Part shown: positions 1 through 8,730 of the stretch, piece after piece
Position numbering within the stretch: the stretch's first letter is position 1
Layout: every line of letters begins with the position of its first letter
Origin: JABSOG01 sp041583135
GTDB taxonomy: Bacteria; Pseudomonadota; Gammaproteobacteria; Enterobacterales; Alteromonadaceae
Assembly: GCA_041583135.1 (NCBI GenBank)
Contig: JBFHGJ010000009.1
Coordinates: 1 to 64,000 of the forward strand
Length of the DNA stretch: 64,000 nt
Direction: 5' to 3'
Translations under genes and position numbers: made by a program
The notes under the pieces: generated by a model
Database searches by the model: none
Seen by the model: only the letters and a program-made list of their open reading frames with translations
Told to the model about the DNA's origin: nothing

Positions 1-101
1 ATAGTTTGCTCACTCAAATAGGTCATTTTGTATTGCCAATTCGGCGGGATGATAGATGGTATCCCAGATGTATAAAGCCAAAACCATCCAAATATCCCAC
101 C

Positions 102-138
102 AAAAAAAGAAATGCCAGTCAGCTTAACTGACTGGCAT
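102..138 (-). terminator. Rho-independent terminator of rpoD
   Basis: Perfect 11-bp inverted repeat (112-122 with 128-138) with a 5-nt loop. Read on the minus strand it is followed by a run of seven T (positions 102-108 region). It lies about 95 nt past the rpoD stop codon and has the right polarity to end rpoD transcription. Confidence 0.85.
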
Positions 139-170
139 TAGCACGAATGCTGGCTTTTTATATATAAGGA

Positions 171-196
171 TATATGGTAACTCTATATGGTAACTC
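171..196. repeat. 13-bp tandem duplication
   Basis: TATATGGTAACTC occurs twice head to tail (171-183, 184-196) between the rpoD stop codon and its terminator. It looks like a slippage duplication in the 3' untranslated region; no function is visible. Confidence 0.7.
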
Positions 197-233
197 TAGG
201 TGTTGAGGAGCATTCCTAGACTGTTACGCTCTC

Positions 234-2069
234 TTACTCGTCTAAGAAACTACGCAGTTGCTCTGAGCGTGATGGGTGTCTGAGCTTGCGTAATGCTTTG
301 GCTTCAATCTGACGGATACGTTCACGGGTAACATCAAACTGTTTACCAACCTCTTCAAGGGTGTGGTCGGTGTTCATGTTGATACCAAAACGCATTCTAA
401 GTACCTTCGCTTCTCTTGCCGTCAAACCGGCAAGCACTTCGCGGGTGGCCGCTTTGAGGCTTTCACCAGTAGCACTTTGGATCGGCGAGTCAATGACCGC
501 GTCTTCAATAAAGTCACCAAGATGCGAATCTTCATCATCACCGATTGGCGTTTCCATCGAGATTGGCTCTTTGGCAATTTTCAGTACCTTGCGTACCTTG
601 TCTTCCGGCATTTGCATACGCTCAGACAATTCTTCCGGCGACGGTTCACGACCCATTTCCTGCAACATTTGACGCGAGATACGGTTGAGCTTATTGATGG
701 TCTCAATCATATGCACCGGAATACGAATGGTACGGGCTTGGTCGGCAATCGAACGGGTAATGGCCTGACGGATCCACCAAGTGGCGTAAGTTGAGAACTT
801 ATACCCACGACGATATTCAAATTTATCGACCGCTTTCATCAAACCGATGTTACCTTCTTGGATCAAATCCAAGAATTGCAAACCACGGTTGGTGTATTTT
901 TTGGCAATCGAGATAACCAAACGCAAGTTGGCTTCAACCATTTCTTTTTTGGCACGACGGGCTTTGGCCTCGCCAATGCTCATACGGCGGTTGATGTCTT
1001 TGATCTCGACGATATTTAAGCCGGTATCTTTTTCAACTTGTGATAATTTGCCGATGGCACGTAAGATCTCAATACGATGGGCTTCTAAGGCCTGTGACCA
1101 CTCAAGACCGGCCGCCACTTCTTTATCGAACCATTCACGATCGCTTTCATTACCGGCAAAGGCTTTAACAAATGCTTTTTTCGGCATTTTGCCCATGGTC
1201 ACCGCATGCTTCATGATGATGCGTTCTTGAACACGAACACGTTCCATGGTGCTGCGAACATTTTTAACCAAGCGGTCAAATTGCTTAGGCACAAAGCGGA
1301 ATTCACGGAAAACTTCAACCAAACGCTCGGTTGCTGCTTGAGACTCAGGGTGTTTACGGCCTTTGGCACGACACACCTCGATGGTTCGTTCATATTGACT
1401 GCGCAGCACATCAAAGCGCTCACGCGCCATTTCAGGATCCGGACCACTGTCGTCCTCGTCACTGCTGTCAGCAATATCTACGTCTACATCTTCATCTTCC
1501 AACTCTTCTTTTGGCACTTCAGAACCGACGTGGGTAGCGGTCGGTGCCATGTCTTGCTCGACATCATCACCAGCAAAACCACTGATGATATCAGACAGAC
1601 GGATTTCTTCGGCTTCATACTTGTCCCATTGGTCTAAGATACTGGCAACTGAGCCAGGATACTCGGCCAAACAGTGAACAACGCGGTTGATCCCTTCCTC
1701 AATGCGGCGAGCGATAACGATTTCGCCTTCACGGGTCAATAGTTCAACAGTCCCCATTTCACGCATGTACATGCGCACCGGATCTGTCGTGCGGCCGATT
1801 TCTTTATCGACACTGGCTAAGGCCTGAGCCGCTTCTTCGGCAGCGTCTTCGTCCGTTGCAGTTTCCTGCATCAACAATTCATCGGCCTCGGGGGCGGTTT
1901 CGAACACCTTGATGCCCATGTCATTGATCATGCCGATGATGTCTTCAACTTGATCGGAATCGACGATCTCCTGGGGAAGGTGGTCATTTACCTCTGCAAA
2001 GGTTAGAAAGCCTTTCTCTTTGCCTTTGGCGATGAGTTGTTTAAGTTGCGACTGAGGATTTTGATCCAT
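234..2069 (-). CDS. rpoD: RNA polymerase primary sigma factor (sigma-70)
   Basis: Directs core RNA polymerase to housekeeping promoters. The 611-residue protein has all sigma-70 parts in order: region 1.1 in the first 80 residues, region 1.2 (TREGEIVIARRIEEG), an acidic non-conserved insert (about 180-220), regions 2.1-2.4 around residues 380-450 (YATWWIRQAITRSIADQART, the -10 contact helix), region 3, and the 4.2 helix-turn-helix near the C-terminus (VTRERIRQIEAKALRKLRHP). The reading frame is open 8 codons further up, but the ATG at 2069 gives the classic MDQNPQSQLK start and has a purine-rich AAAGAGAAA about 8 nt upstream. Length is close to E. coli RpoD (613). The usual rpsU-dnaG partners are not adjacent; aroC lies upstream with a 286-nt gap holding a separate promoter. 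Confidence 0.98.
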   Translation of the reverse strand: MDQNPQSQLKQLIAKGKEKGFLTFAEVNDHLPQEIVDSDQVEDIIGMINDMGIKVFETAPEADELLMQETATDEDAAEEAAQALASVDKEIGRTTDPVRMYMREMGTVELLTREGEIVIARRIEEGINRVVHCLAEYPGSVASILDQWDKYEAEEIRLSDIISGFAGDDVEQDMAPTATHVGSEVPKEELEDEDVDVDIADSSDEDDSGPDPEMARERFDVLRSQYERTIEVCRAKGRKHPESQAATERLVEVFREFRFVPKQFDRLVKNVRSTMERVRVQERIIMKHAVTMGKMPKKAFVKAFAGNESDREWFDKEVAAGLEWSQALEAHRIEILRAIGKLSQVEKDTGLNIVEIKDINRRMSIGEAKARRAKKEMVEANLRLVISIAKKYTNRGLQFLDLIQEGNIGLMKAVDKFEYRRGYKFSTYATWWIRQAITRSIADQARTIRIPVHMIETINKLNRISRQMLQEMGREPSPEELSERMQMPEDKVRKVLKIAKEPISMETPIGDDEDSHLGDFIEDAVIDSPIQSATGESLKAATREVLAGLTAREAKVLRMRFGINMNTDHTLEEVGKQFDVTRERIRQIEAKALRKLRHPSRSEQLRSFLDE

Positions 2070-2122
2070 AGAAGAATTTCTCTTTACCCACAAGTTAGTT
2101 AGATGATGATAGTGAACCCGGC

Positions 2123-2151
2123 ATTATAACAGCCTTTTAACCAAATGTGAC
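2123..2151 (-). promoter_or_regulatory. Putative sigma-70 promoter of rpoD
   Basis: On the minus strand: -35 GTCACA (2146-2151; 4 of 6 consensus), 17-bp spacer, perfect -10 TATAAT (2123-2128). The predicted start is near 2115, giving a leader of about 45 nt before the rpoD ATG. It fits rpoD being transcribed on its own rather than from a dnaG operon. Confidence 0.5.
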
Positions 2152-2355
2152 TGCCCAAAGTGGTTTTGACAAAATTAAATCTGCCTTTACCGCTTCGGGC
2201 GCCTAATTGGCGTTAAATCTGAGATAAATACGTTTGCCCGTGCCCACTACTGTCATATTGTGGCGGCACCTTCAAATTTCAAGGCGCCCGCAATAATATT
2301 ATTTAATGTAGCAGAGCCAAAAGAATTTGCCTTGCTAAATAGCGTAATTTAGCGC

Positions 2356-3447
2356 TTATTTAGCGATATCCGGTGTAATAGATTGGACATTGGCATTTTG
2401 CCCTCGGTGTCTGAGTAAGTGATCCATCAAAGTAATGGCCATCATCGCCTCGGCAATGGGCACGGCACGAATACCGACACAAGGGTCATGACGGCCTTTG
2501 GTCACCACTTCAATCGGTTCGCCACGCACATTGATAGATTGCCCCGGCACCGAAATGCTCGAAGTCGGCTTAAGCGCAATATGAGCGACAATTTCTTGTC
2601 CGGTAGAAATACCGCCTAGGATGCCACCGGCATGATTAGACAAAAAACCCTCCGGCGTCATTTCGTCACGGTGCTCAGAGCCTTTTTGCGTCACACAATC
2701 AAACCCGGCACCGATTTCAACGCCTTTGACGGCATTGATGCTCATCAGTGCATGGGCAAGATCCGCATCCAACCGGTCGAAAATCGGCTCACCGAGTCCG
2801 ACAGGCACACCTGCGGCGATAACACTGACCTTAGCACCGACCGAGTTCCCTTCTTTTTTCAGCGCCTTCATGTACTCCGCCATCGGCTCGATCTTATCTT
2901 TATCAGGACAGAAAAAGGGATTATTGGCAATCTCATCCCGATCAAAGGCTTCGCTGGCAATTGGTCCAAGCTGACTTAGGTAGCCGTATATTTCAATACC
3001 GTGGTGAAGTTTAAGATATTTTTTGGCGATCGCGCCTGCGGCAACTCGAATGGCCGTTTCTCTGGCAGAAGAACGACCACCGCCTCGATAGTCGCGCAAC
3101 CCGTACTTTTGCTGATAGCCGTAATCGGCATGTCCGGGACGGAACGACTCGGCAATGTTGGAATAGTCCTGTGAGCGCTGATCGGTATTCTCTATCAGCA
3201 AGCCGATAGAGGTCCCTGTGGTTTTACCCTCAAATACCCCTGAGAGAATCTTAACTTCATCTGGCTCACGACGAGCGGTGGTAAATCGTGAGGTACCCGG
3301 TTTACGGCGGTCTAAATCATGCTGAAGATCAGCTTCACACAATGGCAAATTTGGCGGACATCCATCGACAATCCCCCCTAAAGCCAAGCCATGACTTTCC
3401 CCAAAGGTTGTCACTGTGAACAACTTACCGAAACTATTACCTGACAC
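2356..3447 (-). CDS. aroC: Chorismate synthase
   Basis: Last step of the shikimate pathway: FMN-dependent elimination of phosphate from EPSP to give chorismate. The family signatures are visible: N-terminal SGNSFGKLFTVTTFGESHG, RPGHADY near residue 105, GGGRSSARETAIRVAAG, and the C-terminal GRHDPCVGIRAVPIAEAM block. The start is a GTG at 3447, which aligns the protein with the usual M-SGNSFG N-terminus and has a GGGGGG/GGTGG Shine-Dalgarno 7-8 nt upstream. A GTG three codons earlier (3456) sits inside that ribosome-binding site and is less likely. 363 residues is normal length. It follows prmB by 47 nt and is probably cotranscribed with it, as in E. coli. Confidence 0.97.
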   Translation of the reverse strand: MSGNSFGKLFTVTTFGESHGLALGGIVDGCPPNLPLCEADLQHDLDRRKPGTSRFTTARREPDEVKILSGVFEGKTTGTSIGLLIENTDQRSQDYSNIAESFRPGHADYGYQQKYGLRDYRGGGRSSARETAIRVAAGAIAKKYLKLHHGIEIYGYLSQLGPIASEAFDRDEIANNPFFCPDKDKIEPMAEYMKALKKEGNSVGAKVSVIAAGVPVGLGEPIFDRLDADLAHALMSINAVKGVEIGAGFDCVTQKGSEHRDEMTPEGFLSNHAGGILGGISTGQEIVAHIALKPTSSISVPGQSINVRGEPIEVVTKGRHDPCVGIRAVPIAEAMMAITLMDHLLRHRGQNANVQSITPDIAK

Positions 3448-3494
3448 GAATACCACCCCCCAATGTTAAAAAAACAGTTTTGCCAACCTTTAGG

Positions 3495-4421
3495 TTAACC
3501 GTTGAAATGCTCGCTTGCGCTTAACAATTGCTCACGAGTTAAGATAAATACGCCATGACCGCCGCGTTCGAAAATCGGCCATTCAAACGGTACTTGCGGA
3601 TATTGCGCCATCAATTGCACCATCGAGTTACCGACCTCGACCACCAACAGTCCATCATCGGTCAGGTGCATAGCAGCTTCTTTGAGCATTTTGCGCGTCA
3701 ATTCAAGACCATCTGGGCCACTGGCCAAACCGATGGCCGGCTCGTGAGAAAACTCATCGGGCATATCGGCCAGATCTTCGGCATCGACATAAGGCGGATT
3801 GCTGACGATAAGGTCATAGATTTGACCTTGCAGGTTCTCAAACAAGTCTGACTGCATTGGAAATACCTGCTCGCTCAAGCCATGTTCTTCAACATTGATT
3901 TCAGCGACAGCCAAGGCATCGATAGAAATATCCACCGCATCGACCTCAGCGTCATCAAAGGCATACGCCAACGCAATGGCGATACAGCCAGAGCCGGTGC
4001 ACATATCTAAAACACGATGAACGCTCTTGCCCTCAAGCCAAGGTTCAAAACGCTTTTCAATCAACTCGGCAATTGGCGAGCGCGGCACCAATACGCGCTC
4101 ATCGACATAAAACGGCAAACCGGCAAACCAACTTTGATTGGTTAAATAGGCAGCGGGGATCTTTTCGTCGATGCGACGCTTCACCAACTCAACGACACGC
4201 TTACGCTCTTGAGTCGTCAATCTTGACGCTTTGACGTCGGCATCGACATTGATAGGCAAGTTAAGGGCATGAAGGGTCAACGCAACGGCTTCATCCCAAG
4301 GGTTGTCGGTGCCATGGCCGTAAAACACGTCAGTTTCATTAAACCGGCTGACTGCCCAGCGGATCATATCGCCAATGGTACGAAGTTCTAATATGGCTTC
4401 GTCTAACTGCTTTTGTTCCAA
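3495..4421 (-). CDS. prmB: Ribosomal protein uL3 N5-glutamine methyltransferase
   Basis: Methylates a glutamine of ribosomal protein L3 using S-adenosylmethionine. The 308-residue protein has the PrmB/HemK layout: a helical N-terminal domain (about 1-110), the SAM-binding motif LDMCTGSGCIAIALAY near residue 140, and the catalytic NPPY motif (SNPPYVDAEDL) near residue 208 that holds the target glutamine. The start is TTG at 4421 with a strong AGGAG 6 nt upstream; no ATG fits better. It is divergent from smrB and precedes aroC, the same arrangement as in E. coli. PrmB is preferred over PrmC because of the neighbours and the longer N-terminal domain. Confidence 0.95.
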   Translation of the reverse strand: MEQKQLDEAILELRTIGDMIRWAVSRFNETDVFYGHGTDNPWDEAVALTLHALNLPINVDADVKASRLTTQERKRVVELVKRRIDEKIPAAYLTNQSWFAGLPFYVDERVLVPRSPIAELIEKRFEPWLEGKSVHRVLDMCTGSGCIAIALAYAFDDAEVDAVDISIDALAVAEINVEEHGLSEQVFPMQSDLFENLQGQIYDLIVSNPPYVDAEDLADMPDEFSHEPAIGLASGPDGLELTRKMLKEAAMHLTDDGLLVVEVGNSMVQLMAQYPQVPFEWPIFERGGHGVFILTREQLLSASEHFNG

Positions 4422-4505
4422 GTTGAACTCCTAATTGATTTTTTGCTTCTATTCATCAGACGATTTATGATGCGCAGTGATAGTTAAACTCACAGAATGT
4501 AAGCG

Positions 4506-5060
4506 ATGAATAAGCGTAACGACATCAACGAAGACGAATTGGCTATGTTTTATCAGGCCATCAATGATGAACAAGGGGCCACTCGCCGTATAAGGCAAGA
4601 CAAAATACACCCTACACGCACTGCGAGCAAGGGAAAAACGCAACAAAAGGAAACCAGGCGTAAAGAACGTCAGGCCAGTTTCTATTTTTCCGATGATTTT
4701 GAACCTGAGTTACCCAGCGAAGGTCCCATGAGTTTTGTGCGTGAAGGTAAAGACACCTATTTGGTCAAACAGTTACGCCGTGGTGATTACCACCCGGAAC
4801 TGATTTTGGATTTGCATGGTTTTAATAAAGAAAATGCCAAAATCGAACTGGCTGCGATGATAGATAAATGCCGTAAAGACCACCTACACTGCTGCTGCAT
4901 TGTCCATGGCATCGGCAACCATATATTGAAGAAGAAAATACCGCATTATCTGGTGCAACATCCCTATGTCGATGCCTTTCACCAAGCGCCACTGGAATAC
5001 GGCGGCAAAGGTGCGATTTTGGCGCTGATTGAAGTGGAAGAAGATATGTATCGCCGCTAG
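4506..5060 (+). CDS. smrB: SmrB, ribosome rescue endonuclease (Smr domain)
   Basis: In E. coli SmrB is recruited to collided ribosomes and cleaves the mRNA between them. This 184-residue protein has the family layout: a charged, flexible N-terminal extension (about 1-90) that contacts the ribosome, then the Smr domain with DLHG (about residues 101-104) and HGIGNHILKKKIP (from about 134), the two motifs that mark the nuclease fold. The ATG at 4506 follows an 84-nt gap shared with divergent prmB. The smrB/prmB/aroC neighbourhood is conserved in enterobacteria, which supports the assignment over MutS2-type Smr proteins. Confidence 0.95.
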   Translation: MNKRNDINEDELAMFYQAINDEQGATRRIRQDKIHPTRTASKGKTQQKETRRKERQASFYFSDDFEPELPSEGPMSFVREGKDTYLVKQLRRGDYHPELILDLHGFNKENAKIELAAMIDKCRKDHLHCCCIVHGIGNHILKKKIPHYLVQHPYVDAFHQAPLEYGGKGAILALIEVEEDMYRR

Positions 5061-5072
5061 CGGCAACGCCAT

Positions 5073-5095
5073 GGGCAAGATCTTCGTACTTGCCC
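5073..5095. terminator. Hairpin between convergent smrB and sixA
   Basis: Inverted repeat GGGCAAG (5073-5079) / CTTGCCC (5089-5095) with a 9-nt loop in the 46-nt gap between the two stop codons. There is no clear T-run on either side, so it may be a weak terminator or an mRNA 3'-end stabiliser. Confidence 0.35.
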
Positions 5096-5106
5096 TAACC
5101 TATTCT

Positions 5107-5571
5107 TCACAACATCCCTAAGAAGTCACCACGCATCTTGTCGCTGTCGTAAGCCATTTGTGCGACTGCGGCAGTCATAAAAATCGGGGTGGTATCAGAT
5201 TGGGTCAACTCCGAGACCAAATAGCTTACCAGCGGCATATGCGACACCAAAAGCACATTTTTCGCCTGATGCTGGGCAAGCAACGCATCGATAAGATCAT
5301 GGGTTTGTTTTGGGTCGGCCTCTGGCACTAGGTCATCTAGGGTCAGTTCAAGTGTCGCTGCTCCACAGGCATGTTTGACTGCCTGCCACGTCTGCTGAGC
5401 ACGCACGTAAGGACTGACCAACACCAAATCAAACGGCGCCAGCTGCTGACGCAGTGATTCACCGGCGATAGTCGCCTCTCTTTGCCCGTTGGGGGTCAAC
5501 TGCCTTAATGCGTCAGATGGCGCAACCGACTGTGCCTCACCGTGCCGCATAATATATATCGTTACCGACAT
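5107..5571 (-). CDS. sixA: Phosphohistidine phosphatase SixA
   Basis: Histidine-phosphatase superfamily enzyme. In E. coli SixA removes phosphate from histidine-phosphorylated proteins such as ArcB's HPt domain and PtsN-branch components. The 154-residue protein opens with YIMRHGEA (RHG at residues 9-11, the phosphate-accepting histidine) and carries VLVSPYVRAQQTW and LLVSHMPLVSYL, the second conserved histidine block. No signal peptide, so cytoplasmic. It is convergent with smrB; in E. coli sixA sits between smrB and fadJ, the order seen here apart from two inserted genes. Confidence 0.93.
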   Translation of the reverse strand: MSVTIYIMRHGEAQSVAPSDALRQLTPNGQREATIAGESLRQQLAPFDLVLVSPYVRAQQTWQAVKHACGAATLELTLDDLVPEADPKQTHDLIDALLAQHQAKNVLLVSHMPLVSYLVSELTQSDTTPIFMTAAVAQMAYDSDKMRGDFLGML

Positions 5572-5813
5572 GACCTAAGTCCTGATATCAACCTAGCATA
5601 ATGAACCTGTTTCAGTTCAATTCTTTGCTATAGTAAAGAAAAATGGATCCCTAGTTTATATTAATTTAGGATAGGGTAAAAACCTGTAGTACAAATATTT
5701 GTTGTTCTTTTTGCCTGTCGTTAACTCAAGTTGCAGATATCTAAGCGCAATCGCGCCGACCTGCGTTGTGGCAACCATAAAATCCGAGCAATAAACTCAA
5801 GGAGTAACTTGAT

Positions 5814-8582
5814 TTGATCACCAGTCCCAACGACAGCAAAAGCTATCGCGCCTTGACCTTGGATAACGGCTTGCGAGTGGTTATAGTGTCTGACCCAGAC
5901 AGTGAAAAATCCGCCGCCGCGTTGACCGTCAATTGTGGTCACTTTGACGACCCCGACGACCGTCAAGGGATGGCACATTTTGTTGAGCACCTGTCGTTTT
6001 TGGGCACTCAATCGGACCCTGAGCCCGGCGCCTTCCATCAGTTTATCTCCGGCCACGGCGGCAGTCACAACGCTTGGACTGGTGCGGAGCACACCAGCTA
6101 CTTTTTCGACATCAACAATGAATTCTTGCCCCAGGCCCTCAAACGCTTTAGCGATTTTTTTGTCGAGCCTTTGTTATCAAGCGAATATATTGAAAAAGAG
6201 CGTAACGCCATCGATGCCGAATACCGGCTCAAGCTCAAAGAAGACTCTCATCGAATTTATCAGGTCCATAAAGAAACCATCAACCCGGCCCACCCATTTG
6301 CCAAATTCTCGGTCGGCAACCTGCAAACCTTGGCCGATAGACCTGCTGGACCTATTCGTGCTGAGTTAGTGGCCTTTCATCAGCGCTTTTACGTGCCAAG
6401 GCTTATGACGCTGGCCGTCTTAGGCAACGGTGACTTAGAAAGTTTACAAGCTGAGGTTGAGCGCTGCTTTAACCGCTTGATTGATAGACCTGCGCCAAGT
6501 CGTGAGCTCACAATACCGCTGTATCGCCCGGAGCATCAACAGGTGGCCATCAGCATAGTGCCCCATAAGCACACTTTAAAGCTGCTGGCCAGTTTCGCCC
6601 TGCCCAATACCGATGTCCATTATCGCAATAAAACCATTGCCTATCTCGCCCATTTAATCGGCCATGAAGGCAAAGGCTCCTTACTGTCAAAACTTAAACG
6701 CCTTGGCTGGGCCAACAACCTAAGTGTTGGCCGCGGGATATCCGGCAATAACTTCAAAGACTTCAATATCAGCTTTGATTTGACCCAAGTTGGCCTTGAG
6801 CACACCGATGCCATTATGGACTTGATGTTTGAAGCAATTGACTTGGTACATCACTGTGACAATCATCAAACCCTCTATGGTGATAAGCAGAAGTTGATGC
6901 AACTGGCCTTTGACTATCAGGAAAAAACCAAGCCAATCAATCAAGTCAGCCACATCTCAACCAACATGTTCAACTACGACCCGGAACACTACCTGTGTGG
7001 CGACTACATGATGGAGGGCTTTGACGAGGCGTTGTTTAAGCAATTTGCAGCAATGCTGGTGCCGACGAATATGCGCTTGGTATACGTCTACCCGGAAGCA
7101 CAAACCGACAAAGTCGCCAAGTGGTATGACACCCAATATAAGATCGAGCCGATCGCACCAGCCCAGCTAGCGCATTGGAAAAATATTCGTTATCAAGACC
7201 CTGAACTGTCCTTGCCTCAACCCAACCCTTATTTGCAAAACCCGGTGGTCATGGAACCGCGGGTAGCAGATGAGATAACCCCGACACCAGAGATCATCGA
7301 CAGCGCCCCGGGCTATCAGTTCTATTTCAAGCAAGATGAAATGTTTGACGTGCCCAAAGGCCATTGCTATCTCGCCATCGACTGTCCAGATTCAACCGCT
7401 TCGGTAGTCAACATTGCCATCACCAGGCTGTTTACCGAGCTGTTTTTAGATGCCGTACTTGAAACCCACTACGACGCCGAATTGGCAGGCTTGAGCTATC
7501 ACGTATACGTCCATCAAGGTGGCCTCACCATACATACCTCGGGGATCAGCACCAACCAACACCTGTTGATTGAGCAATTGCTGAGCGCGCTACATAACAT
7601 GGATTTTAAACCCCAACGCTTTGCCGAACTCAAAAGTCAGTTGCACAGTCATTGGCTCAATAGTGCTAAAAGCAAGCCGGTCTCTCAACTGTTTTCCGTG
7701 TTAAGCGCCACCTTGCAACCAAACAACCCGACCATGGGACAAATGGCACAAGCCTTGGCCGAGGTCAGCTTTGAGCAGTTTATGGCCGTTTATCGCCAGC
7801 TGTTTACACAGGTGCATATCGATGTATTCGCTTATGGCAATTGGCGCAAGCCTCAGGCGCTGGCTTTATCGCAAAAGATTAAAAACTTGGTATTCGCCAA
7901 AGCCAAGCCTCATCCTGAAGTCTTTCGTCCGCTTTTGTCCCTACAGAATCATAGCCACGTCACCATCGAGCAGGCCATCGATCACGACGACAATGCCATT
8001 GTCATGTATTATCAAGCCGATAGCCGCGAACCGTTGGCTCAAGCCCAATTTATCCTGCTCAATCATGTCATCGGTCCACTGTTTTTTCATCAACTGCGCA
8101 CAGAAAAGCAATTGGGCTATTTGGTCGGCACCGGTTTTGTTCCTCTGAACCGTTATCCGGGGATGGCACTTTATATTCAATCACCGGACCACCCTTCGCC
8201 ACAACTGTATCATCAAATCAAAGATTTTCTTGCTATGTTTGTCGAGCAGCTCCCGCATATCAGTGCCGAACAGTGGCGCAAAGTTCAAAAAGGCGTCGTC
8301 ACCCAAGTGATTGAACAAGACGCCAATTTGCGTATGCGCAGTCAGCGTTTCTGGATAGCCATCGGAAACAAAGACACAGATTTCGACGAGCCGCAGCGTA
8401 TTGCCGAACAGGTTATGCAATTGACGCCAAAGGATTTGTTGCGTTTTGCCAAAGCCTTGTTTATCGATAACGGCGATAAGCAGCTTATCGCGCTAACCAA
8501 AGGCAGTGAAACTCTACCAGATCACTTGGTGCGTTATGAGCAAAGCGAACTTGCGTCACTATTATCACCTCTAAACGCCTGA
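5814..8582 (+). CDS. M16 (insulinase/pitrilysin) family zinc metallopeptidase
   Basis: Large zinc peptidase of the pitrilysin clan. Active-site residues are intact: the inverted zinc motif HFVEH at residues 55-59 and the third ligand Glu136 in AIDAEYRLKLK. The 922 residues match full-length four-domain M16A enzymes; the C-terminal half contains the ETEKQLGY-type segment (RTEKQLGYLVGTGF) of the substrate-binding domains. Unlike periplasmic PtrA of E. coli it has no signal peptide, so it is probably cytosolic. The start is TTG at 5814 with AAGGAG 9 nt upstream. It stands alone on the plus strand between sixA and the GGDEF/EAL gene. The natural substrate is not predictable from sequence. Confidence 0.93.
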   Translation: MITSPNDSKSYRALTLDNGLRVVIVSDPDSEKSAAALTVNCGHFDDPDDRQGMAHFVEHLSFLGTQSDPEPGAFHQFISGHGGSHNAWTGAEHTSYFFDINNEFLPQALKRFSDFFVEPLLSSEYIEKERNAIDAEYRLKLKEDSHRIYQVHKETINPAHPFAKFSVGNLQTLADRPAGPIRAELVAFHQRFYVPRLMTLAVLGNGDLESLQAEVERCFNRLIDRPAPSRELTIPLYRPEHQQVAISIVPHKHTLKLLASFALPNTDVHYRNKTIAYLAHLIGHEGKGSLLSKLKRLGWANNLSVGRGISGNNFKDFNISFDLTQVGLEHTDAIMDLMFEAIDLVHHCDNHQTLYGDKQKLMQLAFDYQEKTKPINQVSHISTNMFNYDPEHYLCGDYMMEGFDEALFKQFAAMLVPTNMRLVYVYPEAQTDKVAKWYDTQYKIEPIAPAQLAHWKNIRYQDPELSLPQPNPYLQNPVVMEPRVADEITPTPEIIDSAPGYQFYFKQDEMFDVPKGHCYLAIDCPDSTASVVNIAITRLFTELFLDAVLETHYDAELAGLSYHVYVHQGGLTIHTSGISTNQHLLIEQLLSALHNMDFKPQRFAELKSQLHSHWLNSAKSKPVSQLFSVLSATLQPNNPTMGQMAQALAEVSFEQFMAVYRQLFTQVHIDVFAYGNWRKPQALALSQKIKNLVFAKAKPHPEVFRPLLSLQNHSHVTIEQAIDHDDNAIVMYYQADSREPLAQAQFILLNHVIGPLFFHQLRTEKQLGYLVGTGFVPLNRYPGMALYIQSPDHPSPQLYHQIKDFLAMFVEQLPHISAEQWRKVQKGVVTQVIEQDANLRMRSQRFWIAIGNKDTDFDEPQRIAEQVMQLTPKDLLRFAKALFIDNGDKQLIALTKGSETLPDHLVRYEQSELASLLSPLNA

Positions 8583-8730
8583 TTCTCGGTTAAATTTAGG
8601 TAAAAATGCGAAGCCATATGGGGTAATTGACGGACTTATCTGCAAGCAGTCAGTTTCGCTTTGACAAGGGTTGGAGCTTTGTTATATAACAACACTCACC
8701 TTTAGTTTGAAGCTCAGATAAGTTCGGCGT

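Noticed and set aside
1..101. Possible 3' end of a gene at the left edge
   Set aside because: No long open frame enters from the edge on either strand; nothing could be supported.
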